Shown here piece by piece: positions 22,834 to 33,153 of a stretch of DNA of 40,628 nucleotides. Both the position numbers and the translations under genes were made by a program. This stretch comes from Allomyces macrogynus ATCC 38327. Lineage: Eukaryota; Blastocladiomycota; Blastocladiomycetes; Blastocladiales; Blastocladiaceae. The DNA lies in assembly GCA_000151295.1 (NCBI GenBank), contig GG745333.1, positions 1,037,172-1,077,799 on the forward strand, written 5' to 3'. The notes beneath the pieces were generated by a model, which was not told the origin of the DNA, made no database searches, and saw only the letters and a program-made list of their open reading frames with translations. Numbering within the stretch: the first letter of the stretch is position 1; every line of letters begins with the position of its first letter.

Positions 22834-24124
22834 ATGGCGCTCGACGTCCTCCTTGGCGCCGTGCTGGACCCCGCACTGCTCGTCGGCCTGCTGGTCGGTG
22901 TTCCCAGCGCCGCCGTTTTTCGAGCAGCAACGAGCAACTGACCAAGGAAACGCAGAAGGAAGAGTTTCGACGGTAGCAGCGCATCTCTGTCCGACACCGA
23001 CTACGATCGACGTTCCCCCAAACGGCATGCTCTGCGTCGAGTAAGCCAGAGTTCTTGGAAAGTCGATTTCCGACAACTGGAACGGATTCGGATTCGCGCC
23101 CATGGGATTATTGGCAGTGGTTACAGCCGCGTCGTTATTGGTGCGAGCGAGCCCAAACCAGGCCGGCCCGACTCTCTACCCCCGGCTCCAGCATCGGGCG
23201 CAGCGGCTCGGCCCATTCCGCTCGATGCACCGAAATGCACCGTCTGCAGTGACCCTATCCTTGTCGTCGATCAGTTTGGGCAGCCCCCAAGCTCACGTCG
23301 CCAGGTCAAACGCACTGAGTCGATGGACCAGCACATCGCGGCCGCATGCTCTCAGGCCGTCCCGGGCGTGCGATTGCAGTCATGCGACCACCCGTACTGC
23401 TCGTCGCGCCTCTTGTCGTGGATCGAGACGACCGTCAACGATCGCACGCTGGCGTTCCCGACGCGGTGTGCGGCCGACGGGTGCAAGGCGACGCTCTCCG
23501 TGGCCGACGCCAACATCCTGCTCTCCGATCCAGCGCACGCCGAGTTGCGCGTAAAGTACCGTTTGCGCGGAAGCCGCCGGCCGCGCCATGTACTGCCCGC
23601 ACCGCGACTGCGGTGCTGTGATTGAGCTGTATGCGACGACGCGCGAGCGCGCGGAAAAGGGCCGAAGTCGCGCACTGCTCGTCGTGCAAGAACAAGTTGT
23701 GCGCCAAGTGTCGCGTCGCCGACCACACACCCATATCATGCGCCGAGTACCAGACGCTGCCCGTGAACGAGCGCGACCCGGACGACGTGACGCTGCACGG
23801 TGTGATCGAACGCAGCGAGTGGAAACGGTGTCCGTCGTGCCGCACCGTCGTGGAGCGCCGCCGCGACGGGTGCAATTTCATCGAGTGCCTTTGTGGTGCC
23901 GGCGTGCGTTTTTGACCCCTTCGCTGCCATTCCAAGTGCGACGAGTGCCATTTTCTCATTTCAATTTGCCGTCCACTGGTCCATAGTTTTGCTTCAAGTG
24001 TGGCGTCCAGTACGCGGACCTAGTCGCGACCGACGAGTACCCGCACGGCCGCCCCGGGTGCGAGTGCCGGCTCTTTGATCTCCAAGCTGACGAGGAGGCC
24101 GTGATTGCCGCGCTTTGGGCTTGA
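22834..24124 (+). pseudogene. RBR (RING-IBR-RING) E3 ubiquitin ligase, reading frame broken
   Basis: The protein modules of an RBR ligase are all present but not in one frame. A hydrophobic N-terminus (MALDVLLGAVLDPALLVGLL) at 22834 is separated by an in-frame TGA, which a 69-nt intron ending in AAG near 22966 could remove. RING1 has CTVC, SCDHPYC and RCAADGC at about 23240-23490. The IBR (YCPHRDCGAVI, HCSSCKNKLCAKC) needs one base removed near 23566 and one near 23660. RING2 has RCPSC and DGCNFIECLCG with the catalytic Cys in GCN, then a good intron at 23911-23990 and FCFKCGVQYADL. The stop is at 24122-24124. Decay, assembly error or an unknown recoding could explain the breaks. The resemblance is general to RNF144/ARIH-type RBRs; the orthology is unresolved. 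Confidence 0.65.
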
Positions 24125-24257
24125 TTGCAACGAGCATTGGCCAACTTACCTACACGGCCCACCACAGCCTCCTGCTCCACCGCGGCGTCAGCGTCGTGGG
24201 ATCGCGCTCCGACTCCACAGTTTGTTCTGCAGAGCTGTGCGTCGCGCGCACGCGGCC

Positions 24258-24649
24258 ATGACCAAAATCGCATCGCCCGAGCACTTGGACGTGCTGCGGC
24301 GCGAGTACAAGCACCTCGGATGTATGATCCGGCGTGCGGATCGCTCGACGGGTGGCCCGCCGGCCGTCGTACACGTCACGCGCAAGTGCCCGAGCACCGG
24401 CGCGATGCGCATCAAGTCGAAGCGGATCGTACTGAAGGACGAGGCGCCCACACCGGCGGCGGCCGGAAGGGGCGGCGCGCAAGGTGCGTCGTCGCAGGCA
24501 TGTGCGCGGTCCCGCTGCGCTGGCCCGTGGAGCGTTTTGGGCGCTACTTGCCGTCCCCATTTTGCTCGTGTGGTTGACAACGTCGTGGTGGACCGCACCA
24601 ACGACCGTTCGCGCTGAAGAGGACGAGGAGCGCATGGTTTTGGCGTGAT
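24258..24649 (+). pseudogene. Tail-anchored membrane protein frame or detached 3' end of the RBR gene
   Basis: Begins MTKIASPEHLDVLRREYKHL with a later RKCPSTGAMRIKSKRIVLKD stretch. At about 24471 the frame must shift by one base to reach a strongly basic patch (RKVRRRRH), a hydrophobic helix (FWALLAVPILLVWLTTSWW) and an acidic tail ending ERMVLA before a stop. That is the layout of a C-terminal membrane anchor. Only 133 bp separate it from the RBR stop and no promoter is obvious, so it may be the last part of the RBR gene (RNF144-type RBRs have such anchors) after another break. The identity of the N-terminal part is unknown. Confidence 0.45.
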
Positions 24650-25285
24650 GGATGTCGGTCGTGCGGTTTGGCATTGTTTTGTTTCTTGCTTTGACGTTGT
24701 AGTATCAGCTTAGGAGGGGAGCAAGTGTCATTTATGTTCATCAGTTTGCATTTATCGGCTTTGAATGTTCCGTTCTCTTTTCGGACACGCGATGCGACAC
24801 GCGACGTTCACGCACACAAACGCTGTACTTTTCAGCTTATCTTCACCCTCGGATCTACATTCCAAACAGATCGACGGACAGTATTGGAATCGACCAGCCT
24901 TTCCGCGAGCCGTACTGCTAATGCTCTCGGTGCATCGCCGTTCTTGGCGCTTCTGGCCGCGCCGATGCGGTGGACAACGTTGCAGTGGACATCGGTTGCA
25001 ACCGCCCAAGTTGATGAGAGCGAGCGTGGGCAAGCCGACGCTGGTCAAGGGAGTGCTTCGTGCCATGTTCAATTTCTTTCTGAAAAGTATCAGCGGAGCA
25101 AGCGGCAAATATCGCCGATCTCCACTGGGCTTGAATTATGTATTGCAATGTTAGTCTCTCATCGCGATCAGTTGGCTGAAGCCTTGCAAGGCCGCATGTC
25201 ATCACCGTCCAGCCGACCGTTCAGGGCGTTCCTGGCCGTGCTCATACTCCTCATCCGGTGGACAACGTCGCGGTTTTTGGGGAGG
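24528..25285 (+). repeat. Three degenerate copies of a membrane-helix coding segment
   Basis: Related segments lie at about 24528-24600, 24930-25035 and 25213-25285. Their translations, FWALLAVPILLVWLTTSWW, FLALLAAPMRWTTLQWT and FRAFLAVLILLIRWTTSRF, share ALLA/FLAV and WTT-type cores. The DNA core (g)gtggacaacgt(c/t)gc/g is shared as well. The first and second copies also share an acidic downstream stretch (VRAEEDEER against QVDESERG). Copies two and three sit in the same open frame (24734-25300), which has no other recognisable domain. They look like tandem partial duplications of the 3' end of the neighbouring gene. Confidence 0.5.
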
Positions 25286-25300
25286 GGGATGACATTATGA

Positions 25301-25678
25301 ATGGTGCGGGCCGGTTGGCGCCAGAAAATACGGACGAGATCTGACTTTTGTTCGTGACCAGAACCCCTCTCGCCTTTGCTCTAGCGGCCGCAACGATTCA
25401 AAAACAAGAGCGCTGTGGGTCAAATATTTGTACATTTGCGCGCGTGGATCAGGACAACAAAATTAGCGGGCTCGGGAATCACAAAATGGGGTTCAATAGT
25501 CGCGGACCGAGCGTCTGCCCAGGCACTCGGCAACCAAAAACGCGTGCCCGGGAGCCGCGGTCAAAAAAGGAGAGAAAGAAAACAAAAATGAATCGCTTGT
25601 GGTCGACTTGATCGTCGTCCTCGTCCCGCCCTCCATCATCTTTCCTCGTTTCCATCCAACCCTCGCCCTCACCGCACC
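25301..25678. other. Intergenic, LIM gene 3' flank
   Basis: No coding frame or motif was recognised. The A-rich stretch at 25560-25590 may lie in the 3' untranslated region of the LIM gene on the other strand. Confidence 0.5.
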
Positions 25679-28019
25679 CTAGACGTGCCGGTAAAACGTC
25701 TGCCGGCGCTCGGCCTTCATCCCGCCGCGCGTCGTGCGCTGCAACTCCAAGATATGCGTCTCGCAATACGCCTGGCCGTTATACGAGTAATAAACGTCGC
25801 TTAACGGCGTGCCGCAAGTCACGCACACAAAGCAGCCCGGGTGGAACTTGCCCTCGACAACGCACGCACAGGGCCCCTCAATCGGCTGCCCGCACCCGCC
25901 GCACAGCGACCCGTTGGCTTCATGGTAGCACCACTTATCGTAGGGCTCGTCGTTTAAGACATAAAACGACTTGTCCGGGAACGCGCGGCCGCACCGGACA
26001 CACACGAAACACTGCGGGTGGTACTTGCGCCCCAGGGCCGCGACGACGCGCGTGTCGCGCGTAATCACGTTCTTGCACCCGGCACACCGGGGCAGGGTCT
26101 GAAGGTAGCACGGATGGCACAGCGGGCGGCCGTGCTTGACGTGCACCGGGTTCGAGTCCGAGAAAGTTTCCGAAAGAGGGCGCTGGCAGTGCTGGCACGT
26201 CAGGCACCGTGGGTGGTGCGGCGACGGGCCGAGTTTCGGGTGCTCCGCGCGCGGCTCGGCGCCGACAAACGGCAGGTGACACGTGCCGCACTGCGGTTCC
26301 GGCGGCGACGGCGGCGGTGGGGTCGGGTCGCGCGGAACCACGGCGTCGGGCGGCGGCATCCCGCGATCGGTCGCGCCGTACTCGTCGTGCGGCGGCGGGA
26401 TGGCGGGCGCAGGGTCGGCGTACTCGCCGCCACCGCCGCCATTCAGCTCGGCGTCTTTGGCGAGACAGTCGGCGCAGATGATGATCCCGCCGCGCTCGCA
26501 CCGCCACCCATCGGACCCGTACGGGTCCTTGGCGGCTTCGAGGCCGCATTCTTGGCAGACACAGCACATGGCATGCATCACGTCCTCGCCAATGCACACG
26601 ATTTCCTCGCCTTTCCAAATCAGGCCCTTGCACCCGGTGCACTGGATCGACTTGGAGTCCTTGTAGAGCATGATTTCGGAAATGTCGATCCCGCCGTCGA
26701 GACCCGTCGGGTCGGCGCCGGCGCCGGGGGCGGCAGCAGCGTCGGGTGGGGTGCCAGGCGACGGGAGCGGAGCAGCAGCAGCCGCAGCACCAGGACCGGC
26801 GGGAGGTGCGCCGTTGGGCGCGTAGACAGGGTCGTCGTCGTAGTAGTACCCGTCGTCGTGCACGTGCGGGTCGTTGTACCCGCGCGGATCCGCGTCGTAC
26901 CCGCCGCGCGGATCATCGTAGTACCGCGAATCGTCATTATACCGCCGGTCATCGTTATACCGCGCGTCGTCATGGTACCGCCCATCATTCGGGTACCGTC
27001 CAACGTCATGATGGTCGAGTTCCGTGCCCGCGTCGTCGCGCGGCGGCATCGGCGGCGCGGCCTTCTCGTCGGCAATCCGCGTGCGGTCCATTTGCGCCGT
27101 CACATCGTCCACGGACCCGTTCCGACCACCCGCCGACACTGCAGGCGACGCCGACCCGCATCGCGTCCTCTGGTTTCGGGCTCGCCGCGGGCGACTTGTG
27201 GCTGTTGCTCTTGAACAGTTTCGTGTACGACGTCGACAGGAAATCCAGGCCGTACTTCTTGCCCCCCTTGGGCGCGGGCGACGCCGAAGGTCCCGGTGGC
27301 GCTGGGGACACGGACCGCAGTGCCGACGAGAGCGCCGGCTCGGCGACGCGCGGGGACGCATCGGTTGACGCTCCCGACCGGTCGCTCGGACGGCGGCCCG
27401 AGTCGGCGGTGCCGAAGGAACGTGGGCCGCTGTCGTACCCGGGCCCCGCCGCGGGCGAGCGGGGTGGGGACGCCGGGTACCCGGGGCGGCCGCTGGGCGT
27501 GTTGTACCCGCTGTCGTACGCCGGGTCGGGCGCGTAACGGTCGCTGTTGGCGGCGGCGTACCGGTCGTTGCCGGTGTTGTATCCGCGGTCGGTCGAGTAT
27601 TTGCGGTCGGCGTTGCTGTACCCGCGGTCGTACGCGCCGCCGCCGCTAGAGCCGTATCCGCGATCGCCAGAGCCGTAAGAGCGGTCGTTGTAGCGGTCGT
27701 TGCCGTACCCGCGGTCGGCCGAGTACTTGCGGTCGGCACCAGGGGCGGCGTACGGGCTGCGGTCGTTGTTGTACCGGTCAGGCATGGCTGGCATGGGCGG
27801 TGGGGCGGGGGACGCGGGGGATGCGCGGGCGCCAGCTATTCGTAGGCGCCATTTTTGTCAGTATCGAGCGTCATGGCCGACAGCGAGCTGAGGATCACGC
27901 AAGAACGTACGCCCGGGGCACGCGTGTGTGGTCGGGTCATCGACATCCATGCCGCAATCGCGGCACTTGAAGAGCGGCATGATGCCCGCCATCGTCGGCG
28001 GGCGCTTGTAGAAGGACAT
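25679..28019 (-). CDS. Four-LIM-domain protein, paxillin/Pxl1-like
   Basis: LIM-domain scaffold of about 754 residues. Exon 1 is 28019-27911 (MSFYKRPPTMAGIMPLFKC, with a CxxC...C knuckle), exon 2 starts at 27835 and runs to the stop at 25679. Residues about 50-150 are Tyr/Asp/Arg repeats (DRKYSADRGYGNDRYN), and a second block has ARYNDDRRYNDDSRYYDD. LIM domains start near residues 430 (CTGCKGLIWKGEEIVC), 550 (CGTCHLPFVG), 620 (CAGCKNVITRDTRVV, KYHPQCFVCVRCG) and 680 (CGGCGQPIEGPC, KFHPGCFVCVTCG), ending RRQTFYRHV. Their order at the C-terminus is as in paxillin/Pxl1, which act at actin rings and adhesion sites. Exon 2 contains one extra base near 27156: SPKPEDAMR must shift to reach SASPAVSAGGRNGSV. 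Confidence 0.85.
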
Positions 28020-28501
28020 GGTGGTGCCGGTGGCTGTGCTGCAGTCGATGGTCGGGTGCGAGGGTGCAAGAGAGGATGGATGACGGGGGCGGGCCAGCCG
28101 CGCCGTGCTCTTGTCGTGGTCCAACTGGCAGCGAGACTGACTGCGGGGCGTTGCTGCAAGTGTCGTCGTCGTCGTCTACTTTGTCTGTTGTCGTCGTCGT
28201 CTTCGTCGTCGTCAGCGCTGTGGTAGTGCTGTGGTCTTTGTCCTAGCGAGGGGGCGCGCGTCTCATTGGATTCCGGGAAGCACGCTTGCCTCAGCAAAGG
28301 AAATCACCCGGCACACGAAAATTTCACACGCTTTCGTCACAGGACTGGCTTGTGTGACAAAGTCGGCGCGAAAAGTCCACCCCCGAGCGCGTCGCGCCAT
28401 GATGGAAGTGGTCTATCCTCGCTTGCCCCACACAGTGAAGCCCCTCCCCTGCCCCTGCCCCGCCCAATCCAGACACAACAAAACCCCGCGCCCAGCACCG
28501 T
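28020..28501. other. LIM gene promoter region with (GTC)n microsatellite
   Basis: 482 bp upstream of the LIM start, downstream of the FYVE gene on the same strand. A degenerate GTC/GTT triplet repeat runs from about 28161 to 28214. No gene was recognised. Confidence 0.6.
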
Positions 28502-30176
28502 CTACGCGCGAAATGTACTCTGCCCATACAGCTCCGTCTCGACTCTCACAATCTCCTGCGCGAGTTCGTCCTGGTTGGCCGACAACGTGCGCACATCGTC
28601 GAGCCGCCGCGCCTGCGTTGCCTCGTGCACGAAATACGCGAGTTGCGTGTACTGCGCGATCAGCGTCTCGTGGTGCATTTCGAGTGCCGCACGCGCCGCG
28701 GCCTCGGCCGAAGGGCCGTTCGGTGTCGCTGATGCGGGCGCGGACGGGGCCGATGAAGCGGTGGAGAGACCGCGCGCGTGTGCGGCCAGGACCGTCGCGG
28801 CGCGGTTGAGTGCTGGCATGATGGATTGGACGTAGTCGGAGGTGCCGCGCACGAGGTTGCCGTGTAACTGCGCTTCCATGGGTGTAGAGGTCGGTAGTCG
28901 CGAAGCGGCTTGGCTACACGCGACGGAGAACGGGTCAGATCAAGAGTGGGCGGAAAGTAAGCGCATGGAAGACGACACGCACCACAGCTGCGTCAGCTCG
29001 GCAAACATGGCCTCGAGGTCCTTTTTGTAGGTCGTGGCCAGGGCGCGCATCTTCTTGGATCGCGCCTCGTCATCGACAATGAAGCCGGACGACACGGCAG
29101 CAGAGGAGCTTGGGGAGGGGTCGACCGGCGTGAGTGCAAGCTCTGAAGCAGTGGCGCATGATCGAGAGAGACATGGCCGGACATACTTTTCGAGGGCGTC
29201 TATTGTTTCGCGAAGCAAGGGTATCGTATCATGGACGTGCCGCTTGATGTTGGCAATCTCCTGTAATGGGGATCAGTCACGACACAATGGCGACGGAGCG
29301 TGAAAATGCATGAAACCAATGCACCTCGTAGAGTTCAGCGACGGGCACCGTCTCGCCGCGCAACCGTTTCCTCGCCGACAAGACGTGCAGACACGCATTG
29401 CACAATCGAATACGCAGCGACTCGACATCGAGCGCACTCGTACTCGAGCACCGCCCACAGACGACGCGCCCACACAAGCGGCAGTGGTGCTTGCGCACGA
29501 GAAACGAAAACGTGGTACTGCACTGGGAACAGATCAGCACGTCCTCGTCGCGCTCCCACCGCACGAGTTCCTGCTCGGCGGACTTGAGCTGCGCGGCTGT
29601 CAGCGACGGGTTCGCGTTCACTTCGATCAGTTTGCGCAACCGCGACTGGAGCCGGTTCTTCTCGAGGTGCAGCCGCTCCGTGTGCGTCTTACGGCGCCGC
29701 AAGAAGGGTTTGGTGCGCCTACGGTACGGGAAAGGCGCGTCCATGGTGCTCGGTACTGCAGAACCATCGGCTGCAGTGGCCGTGCTGGCAATGGTGTCGT
29801 CGGTGGCGGTGCGCGCGCGGCGATCGGCGGTTGCGCCGCTTCCGACGCCGCCGGTGGCCGTGGACGAGGACCCTGCCGACCAGGCCGACGAGGCGGTCAT
29901 CGACCGCTCGGTCTTGACTGCGCCGAACCACGAGTTGCGGCGTGCGTCGCTGGTCAGCGAAATGGACGCGACGCTCGTGCGGCGGCCGGCTGCGTGGGGC
30001 GGCGGCGTGCCATGGTTGCTGGTTGTTGAATAGACCGATGGCGGGCTGGTGCCGATGCCGCGGGAGGACGGTGGTGGGGTGCTGAGCGCGGGCCGGGCTG
30101 GCGCGGACGTGGCGACGGTGCTAGACCGCGCCGGCAGGGTGGGCGGTGTGCGTGCTGCGGGTGGTCGCGTCGTCAT
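28502..30176 (-). CDS. Rabenosyn-5/Vac1(Pep7)-like FYVE protein
   Basis: Endosomal effector that binds PI3P and Rab5/Vps45 to drive Golgi-to-endosome and early endosome fusion. Three exons (30176-29325, 29260-28983, 28913-28502) sum to 1542 nt, 513 residues. About 145 disordered Ser/Thr/Ala-rich residues come first, then a basic helix ([18 protein letters not shown]). A FYVE finger at about 202-262 shows all signatures: [13 protein letters not shown] and RVVCGRC, closing with RLCNAC. A helical region ([20 protein letters not shown]) and a C-terminal helical hairpin ([39 protein letters not shown]) match the Rabenosyn/Vac1 C-terminus. Start at 30176 ([10 protein letters not shown]) is the first ATG on the coding side; head-to-head with the gene at 30562. 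Confidence 0.92.
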
Positions 30177-30561
30177 GGTGCGTGCTGCAGCATCGAGGGC
30201 GCGTGCCGCTGCGCGATGGTGGTGTGGACGATGGTGGTGTGGACGGCGGCGGCCCTGCGATGGATGCCAGCGTTGTGTGCGACGCGACCGACTTGAAGCG
30301 AAACGGTCAATGCGCAGTCCTCGCCGCGGGCACGCCCGTCCAAGTCGAATGCGCGCCCGCGTGCCGCCACACCGGCATCGAGTCACTGCTCTCGTCCAGC
30401 AACCAGCGCGACGGCCGCCCTCGCCAAGACTGCTGAGCACGTCGCCGCCGACGCGGCCGCCGCTTCGACCATGGCGCGCTGTCCCCGACTTGAGGCACTC
30501 CTCGCACTCGACCCGCGCCACGCGCCCGCATAGCGTGTGTGCCCAACCCACTGCCACCCAC
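30177..30561. promoter_or_regulatory. Bidirectional promoter, FYVE gene and proline-rich gene
   Basis: A 385-bp gap between divergent ATGs. Both frames are open into it, as expected from GC-rich DNA. No TATA box or certain site was seen. Confidence 0.4.
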
Positions 30562-32234
30562 ATGGCCGCGCCCTTCCGCCTGCACCGACGCCGCGATGCC
30601 CCCACTGCGGCCCCGTCCCCAGCAGCAGCAGCTACCCGCAGCCCGCGGCAGCTCCCGACCCCGCGCCCGACCTTGCCTTCCGCCGTGACACCAGCTCGTC
30701 GCGCTATTGCGTCGCGCACCAGCTTGCCGGACCTGCACGACTCGCTCGCGTCTGACCCGATCCTCGACCCAGACGACGCCGACAACGATGCCAGTCCAGC
30801 GTCCTCGGTCACCGACGACAGTCCCGGCGCCGGTGTCAGAGCTTGTCCTCTCGGTCCTCCTCGAATCGCTGCTTTCCCGCCTGCTCGACCCAACTGGCAC
30901 CGTCCTGCACCTGCCGACAATATCAATGAGCACGACAACGACGATGCAGGCGTGTCTTTCGACCTCGACTCGCCGCCGCCCGCGCGTATCGCCGCTGCTC
31001 CCGGCAGGACCCGTACCGTCTCAGAGACCAATTTCCCGCCGTCGCCCGGCGTGCACCGCAAGCGCCGCATCGCGTATCTCCTATCGCGTCCACCCGTGCT
31101 GCCCCACACCCTGCACGTGGACCACCACCACGACGCCGATGCCGGTTACCACGACGATCCCGAAGACCAGGATGCCGTCGACCACCTGATCTGGGCCGCG
31201 CGCAACATCCCGGCCGTCCCGCCGCGCCCGGTCGGTCACGTTCCACCCATCTCGGACGCGCCATCACCCATCAATTCCGACGCGACCCCGTCGTCGCCCG
31301 GGTTCGACCGACCACCGCCACCGAAACCGCAACGATCGTCGGCGGCCCCTCGGCCTCCGTTTGTACCACGGAAAGCGCCGAAACAGCACACGCCACGACG
31401 TGTCGCTTCCCCGTCTCCTCCGCCGGCATCGCAGGAATCAGAGATTTTGGACGCGAGCCAATTTGCACCATCGTCGCCGGGAGCGAATCGTGCCGACCGG
31501 CTGCTGCTTGATGCGGCCACGACTCCGCACCACCACCATGCGCTTTACCCACCGGATTCCCTGAACCGCGTCGAGTCCGAGTTTGAGTTGGCGCCCATGC
31601 CGCCGTCACCGCCGCCACGGCCGTCGTTTATGCGCACGTCGGCGGCAGCGAATCGCGCGACCGCGACGAAACCGGCATCCGGACCGCCGTGCGTGCATTA
31701 TTTTCTTTCTTCACCTCGTCGTCCACGACATCTCACCACCACCGCAATAGCCTCTCCAAAAACGGCGCGCGTCTCGCCGCCCTCCTCCGCGCCAAACACA
31801 CGCAGCACCAAGTGCGCGCACACCACGCACACCACCGCGCCGCGACACCGCACGCGGTCCCGCCAGCATGCACCGTGCGCGCGATCTCTGTCCGTGTCGA
31901 CCGCGGCGTGCGCACGTTGCACGGGTACCTGCACGCGCACGGCCCACCCCCACCCAACGGATCCGACGCGCCATACCCAATCGCGCAAGTACCGCTCAAC
32001 GCGCGCGTCACGTGCTTCGTGCGCGGGTGGCCTAGTGCCGCGGGCGAGGACCTGACACCGTGGGAAGCATTGGTGGAGATTATGAATCGTGACGGTCGGC
32101 CGAGGGGGGCGCCGGTCGTCGTCGGGGTGCAGGAGGTCGTGGGAGTGGTGCCCGCCAGGGAGGAGGAAGGTGGAGCGATGGTGTTTGCACTGGGGTTGAT
32201 CCTCGAGGGAGGGCAATTAGACGTGGTGCCATGA
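30562..32234 (+). CDS. Proline-rich protein with a unique C-terminal domain, unknown function
   Basis: 536 residues from exons 30562-31688 and 31751-32234. The intron (62 nt, GTGCGT donor, AATAG acceptor) rejoins SGPP to [15 protein letters not shown] in phase and sum (1611 nt). Residues 1-375 are low-complexity Pro/Ser/Asp with SH3-binding-like PxxP stretches ([19 protein letters not shown]) and a His/Asp-rich [13 protein letters not shown]. The C-terminal about 150 residues look folded ([61 protein letters not shown]). I do not recognise this domain. It could be an adaptor; that is a guess from the SH3-type motifs. Its stop lies 16 bp from the stop of the converging gene. Confidence 0.75.
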
Positions 32235-32250
32235 ATCATGTATATGTATT

Positions 32251-32859
32251 TCAGGGCCGCGGTGGTGGCGGAGGCCGCGGCAGCCTGCTGAGTTTGGCCT
32301 GCACGCGGTCGACTATCGCCTTGGCGTCGTTCACGTGCGTCGCGATCGCGTGGTATTTGGCCTCGACGGCAGACACGTAGGCTTCCAGCGGCCGTGGCGG
32401 ATCTGGGCTCTGGCGGCCAGTCTCGATGGTTGGCGAGACGGGCGGGACGGTCGTGACGGGAGGGGCGGGGCCGGTGACCGAGTCAAGCAGCGATTGCAGT
32501 ACCTGGACCTCTATACGCTCAGAGCGCATGAGCCGTTGCACGCTTTCTCGAATGGATTGGATTGAAGACGCACCAGCGACCATGCGCTCGAGGTCAGCTT
32601 CGAGGTCGCGCGGCGACACGTTCACGTCGTGCACGAGCGAGAATAGACTGTGCAGCAGTGGCGAGACCATGGTTTCCAGTGTCGGACCCGGCGGCGTCAT
32701 GGTGCGGGTCGACCGGGTGTCATCGTTATCGAGCGAAACACCGTCAGAGGTGTCGGTGGGTGAGGGCGGGCCTGCACCGGCGACAGAACCGGATGCGTCG
32801 GTATCGGGGACTGGATCGGGACGGTCGGCGTCATCGGGTGTGGGGTCGGTGGCCTGCAT
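32251..32859 (-). CDS. Small helical protein, unknown; 5' exon(s) probably missing
   Basis: From the ATG at 32859 it codes 202 residues: an acidic Pro/Asp N-terminus, a helical middle (LLHSLFSLVHDVNVSPRD, SIRESVQRLMRSERIEVQVL) and a C-terminal helix (EAKYHAIATHVNDAKAIVDR) ending in a polyproline tail. The frame stays open upstream of the ATG (NETIYRSIDILIQAVISF), right after a usable acceptor (ctcgccag) near 32936, so the real protein probably begins in one or more exons at 32940-33100. Helical size and layout recall Mediator or other small complex subunits, but no family is recognised. Head-to-head with PDE6D. Confidence 0.65.
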   Translation of the reverse strand: MQATDPTPDDADRPDPVPDTDASGSVAGAGPPSPTDTSDGVSLDNDDTRSTRTMTPPGPTLETMVSPLLHSLFSLVHDVNVSPRDLEADLERMVAGASSIQSIRESVQRLMRSERIEVQVLQSLLDSVTGPAPPVTTVPPVSPTIETGRQSPDPPRPLEAYVSAVEAKYHAIATHVNDAKAIVDRVQAKLSRLPRPPPPPRP

Positions 32860-33153
32860 CGTGTGCGGCAAGTTGCGGTCGAAGGAGATCACGGCCTGGA
32901 TCAAAATGTCAATTGATCTGTAGATTGTCTCGTTCTGGCGAGCATTTGGCGACGATCAAGCTGCTCAAACGTGACCGCGTCGACAGTCTGCAGCGCTCTC
33001 CCAGTTCACGGTCAACTTTTCAAGCTGCTGCAAGATACAAGATTACGACCAGGGCTGAGCGCTCCAAAATCGGCGACTTTCAGCATTAAATTCAATCCGC
33101 ACCGTTGCAACAGCGCTCGACTGTCATGGCCGCCCCAACTGTCTCGCCCTACA

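Noticed and set aside
22930..22945. In-frame TGA in the RBR gene as a recoded codon
   Set aside because: A 69-nt intron with a ctgac branch and AAG acceptor can remove it; the AAG type is also used in the BRSK gene.
22810..23103. 97-residue minus-strand open frame opposite the RBR N-terminus
   Set aside because: It has an ATG but no recognisable features, and the opposite strand has the RBR context; I could not support it.
28161..28214. CRISPR-like or tandem array
   Set aside because: It is a simple GTC triplet microsatellite without spacers, in a eukaryotic genome.
31681..31760. Apparent frameshift in the proline-rich gene
   Set aside because: A 62-nt GT-AG intron with GTGCGT donor restores the frame exactly, so no break is needed.
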